A stretch of DNA of 64,000 bases from Chloroflexota bacterium (GTDB lineage Bacteria; Chloroflexota; Chloroflexia; Thermomicrobiales; JADLAZ01), in contig JADLAZ010000282.1 of assembly GCA_020849725.1 (NCBI GenBank), forward strand, positions 62,001-126,000, read 5' to 3'. The first letter of the stretch is position 1. Every line of letters starts with the position of its first letter. Made by a program: the position numbers and the translations under genes. This document shows, in pieces, positions 62,756 to 64,000 of the stretch. The notes under the pieces are model-generated. The model saw only the letters and a program-made list of their open reading frames with translations. It did no database searches and was not told where the DNA came from.

Positions 62756-63105
62756 TGTCCCCAGGTTATAGCGGGTGTCGGTTAGGCAGGCAATCCGTCG
62801 GGATGAGGCGGGTGCGCGTCAAAGTCTTGCGTGGGCAGCCCAACCAGGACACCAGCGATTCGGCATCGCCGGTCGATCGGTTCGATGGGTCGCATTCGTC
62901 ACATTAGTGTGCCACTTCTATTGCATGAGGTGCCTGGGCCGTCGGGACGGTGAGCGATGCTCCTTGACCTGTACACCCGCCCGTTCGTGCCTAGCCGGAA
63001 ATGTCAGGATGGCGCTTCCGTAAAACTTGACAATGTCAGGACAGCTCGGTATGATGCTGATGAGACCGGCGAAGCGCGTGCTGGGACAGATTGGGGAGTT
63101 GGGCG
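62756..63105. other. Intergenic region between the PIN pair and the QatC-like operon
   Basis: 350 bp without a supported gene. It contains the small inverted repeat CACATTAGTGTG (62900-62911), the direct repeat AATGTCAGGA at 63000 and 63032, and the strong promoter at 63027-63055. Confidence 0.5.
63027..63055 (+). promoter_or_regulatory. Near-consensus sigma-70 promoter with repeated operator-like sequence
   Basis: TTGACA (63027-63032) and TATGAT (63050-63055) are exactly 17 bp apart, the best housekeeping-type promoter in the window. AATGTCAGGA occurs at 63000-63009 and again overlapping the -35/spacer at 63032-63041, suggesting repression or activation by a protein binding two sites 32 bp apart. 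Confidence 0.75.
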
Positions 63106-63738
63106 ATGCCTGATGGCGATGTGGTCCTGGTTGGCGTTCCCGGTCCTTACCAAGACATCCTCCGAGAGATCCGCGACAACCAATTCTCTGACGAAGTCCT
63201 CGCCCACGACACGCTTCGGTGCCTGCGGCGCGACCTAGTGCAGTATGGCGATGAGCCATTGCGCCTGCTCATGCGGATCCATGAGTTGCTTGCCCAGATT
63301 CCCCGCGAGCCGTTGCTCCGGCTGGAGACCGATTGGCGGCAACTGACGAGCCGCCTCGAAGAGCTCGATCGCCTTGCCGAGGGGCCCGATGTCGCCCTCA
63401 CCCTGGCGCTCCAGGCGAGCAAGCAACATGTCACCAGGGTTCGGCGGGGGGAAGCTGATCCGTCTTCCATTCATGCGCTGGTCGCTACCTACATCATGGA
63501 GATCTACCAGTTCCGTTTCGCGGGGCGCATCCCTGGTGGAGGAATTGGCCCCCAGCGGGCTGAAGCACCGATCCCAACGCGCCTGGCCGCGATGCGGACC
63601 CATTTGGAGTCGGCTATCGAGACGCTCGCCGCCCGAGTCGTTCGGCGCGGCAGTGTTAGAGGCGTGCGTCTGCCGTCGAGGCCGCGATCGGTAGCGCCAA
63701 TCACGCTCGACACCGATCTGGCGTCGCTGGGGAGGTAG
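63106..63738 (+). CDS. Unknown 210-aa helical protein, first gene of a QatC-like operon
   Basis: ATG 63106 has GGGGAG upstream and lies 50 bp after a strong promoter. The product is helical (YQDILREIRDNQFSDEVLAH, LRLLMRIHELLAQIPREPLL, RLAAMRTHLESAIETLAARV). No family recognised. It is followed after 8 bp by a QueC/QatC-like gene, so it may be another component of that system. Confidence 0.65.
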   Translation: MPDGDVVLVGVPGPYQDILREIRDNQFSDEVLAHDTLRCLRRDLVQYGDEPLRLLMRIHELLAQIPREPLLRLETDWRQLTSRLEELDRLAEGPDVALTLALQASKQHVTRVRRGEADPSSIHALVATYIMEIYQFRFAGRIPGGGIGPQRAEAPIPTRLAAMRTHLESAIETLAARVVRRGSVRGVRLPSRPRSVAPITLDTDLASLGR

Positions 63739-63746
63739 GCAGCGCC

Positions 63747-64000
63747 GTGGACAGCGTCGATTACACCTTCATCTTCCATGCCATCACCGCCACGGGCGGC
63801 TTGGTCCAGTTCACCGATCACCGGTCCCGACAACGGCGCGACCTACGGCTGGCCATGAACGACGATCACCTCATATTGGCGACCGGACGCCCAATGCTCT
63901 CAATCCTGGCCGATATCGTCGATCTGGCCGGCGCCGTCTACGTCGCCGACCGCCTCTCGCTCCAACGCACCCCGCGCCGCGTTCGCCTCGAGGTCGCCCT
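63747..64000 (+). CDS. QueC/QatC-like protein, N-terminal part (runs off the window)
   Basis: From GTG 63747 (GGGGAGG upstream) the visible 84 residues include LADIVDLAGAVYVADRLSLQ and RRVRLEVA, which resembles the N-terminal extension of QueC-like proteins such as QatC of the Qat anti-phage system. The PP-loop would lie beyond the window. The assignment is tentative because the catalytic part is not visible. Confidence 0.45.
   Translation, partial: MDSVDYTFIFHAITATGGLVQFTDHRSRQRRDLRLAMNDDHLILATGRPMLSILADIVDLAGAVYVADRLSLQRTPRRVRLEVA

Noticed and set aside
62775..63023. 82-codon frame before the QatC-like operon
   Set aside because: It has no ribosome site or family, and it ends inside the operator repeats upstream of the strong promoter.

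Overview
This is a GC-rich (about 70%) stretch that reads like part of a large plasmid, megaplasmid or chromid. It carries a replication-relaxation protein fragment, a parA-parB partition locus with palindromic candidate centromere sites, two putative replication proteins beside an iteron-bearing origin candidate, and many defence, repair and mobile genes. Strong AGGAGG ribosome sites, high GC and the gene families fit a Chloroflexota/Thermomicrobia-like or actinobacterial host. The host cannot be fixed from the sequence alone.

Layout. (1) 1-9.9 kb: replication-relaxation protein tail, a small XRE regulator, then a tightly packed set of greA-like, rpoC-like and rpoB-like genes. These are a second, complete-looking pair of large RNA polymerase subunits with catalytic and zinc sites kept, but in the reverse of the usual rpoB-rpoC order and with a changed sigma-docking coiled coil and trigger loop. 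(2) 10-16.7 kb: plasmid backbone (ParB-like fragment, palindromes, parB, parA, a Rep-like protein, iterons, a second protein with a DnaA domain I-like end). (3) 16.9-33.7 kb: an accessory island. It holds a macro-SIR2 protein, a four-gene operon that looks like a split Dna2 (Cas4-like Fe-S nuclease and SF1B helicase) with two unknown partners, a sigma-like/XRE-like regulator pair with an ImmA/IrrE-UvrD-nuclease fusion, a full ubiquitin-like operon (double Ubl, E2, JAB peptidase, E1), a DUF4258 protein and an ARPP-1 protein. Five transcription units here share a promoter-like element, TTCCGN-N17-YATTRN, suggesting one regulon. (4) 33.8-52.4 kb: a lower-GC DNA phosphorothioation (Dnd-type) island with an excisionase-like gene at its left end, broken integrase tails beyond its right end, and an IS3-type insertion. 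(5) 53-60.1 kb: a decayed SOS mutagenesis cassette, imuA-imuB-dnaE2 plus lexA. dnaE2 has an in-frame TAG and lost its middle to an ISL3 element with perfect 22-bp ends; lexA keeps only its DNA-binding part; LexA-type boxes remain. (6) 60.1-64 kb: a RibD/DHFR-fold reductase, small unknown genes, a PIN-domain pair, and the start of an operon whose last visible gene resembles QueC/QatC.

The most unusual theme is transcription autonomy: an element-borne beta/beta' pair with a Gre factor, and elsewhere in the same window a sigma-like protein and a repeated non-standard promoter-like element. Whether these form one system is inference and needs testing.
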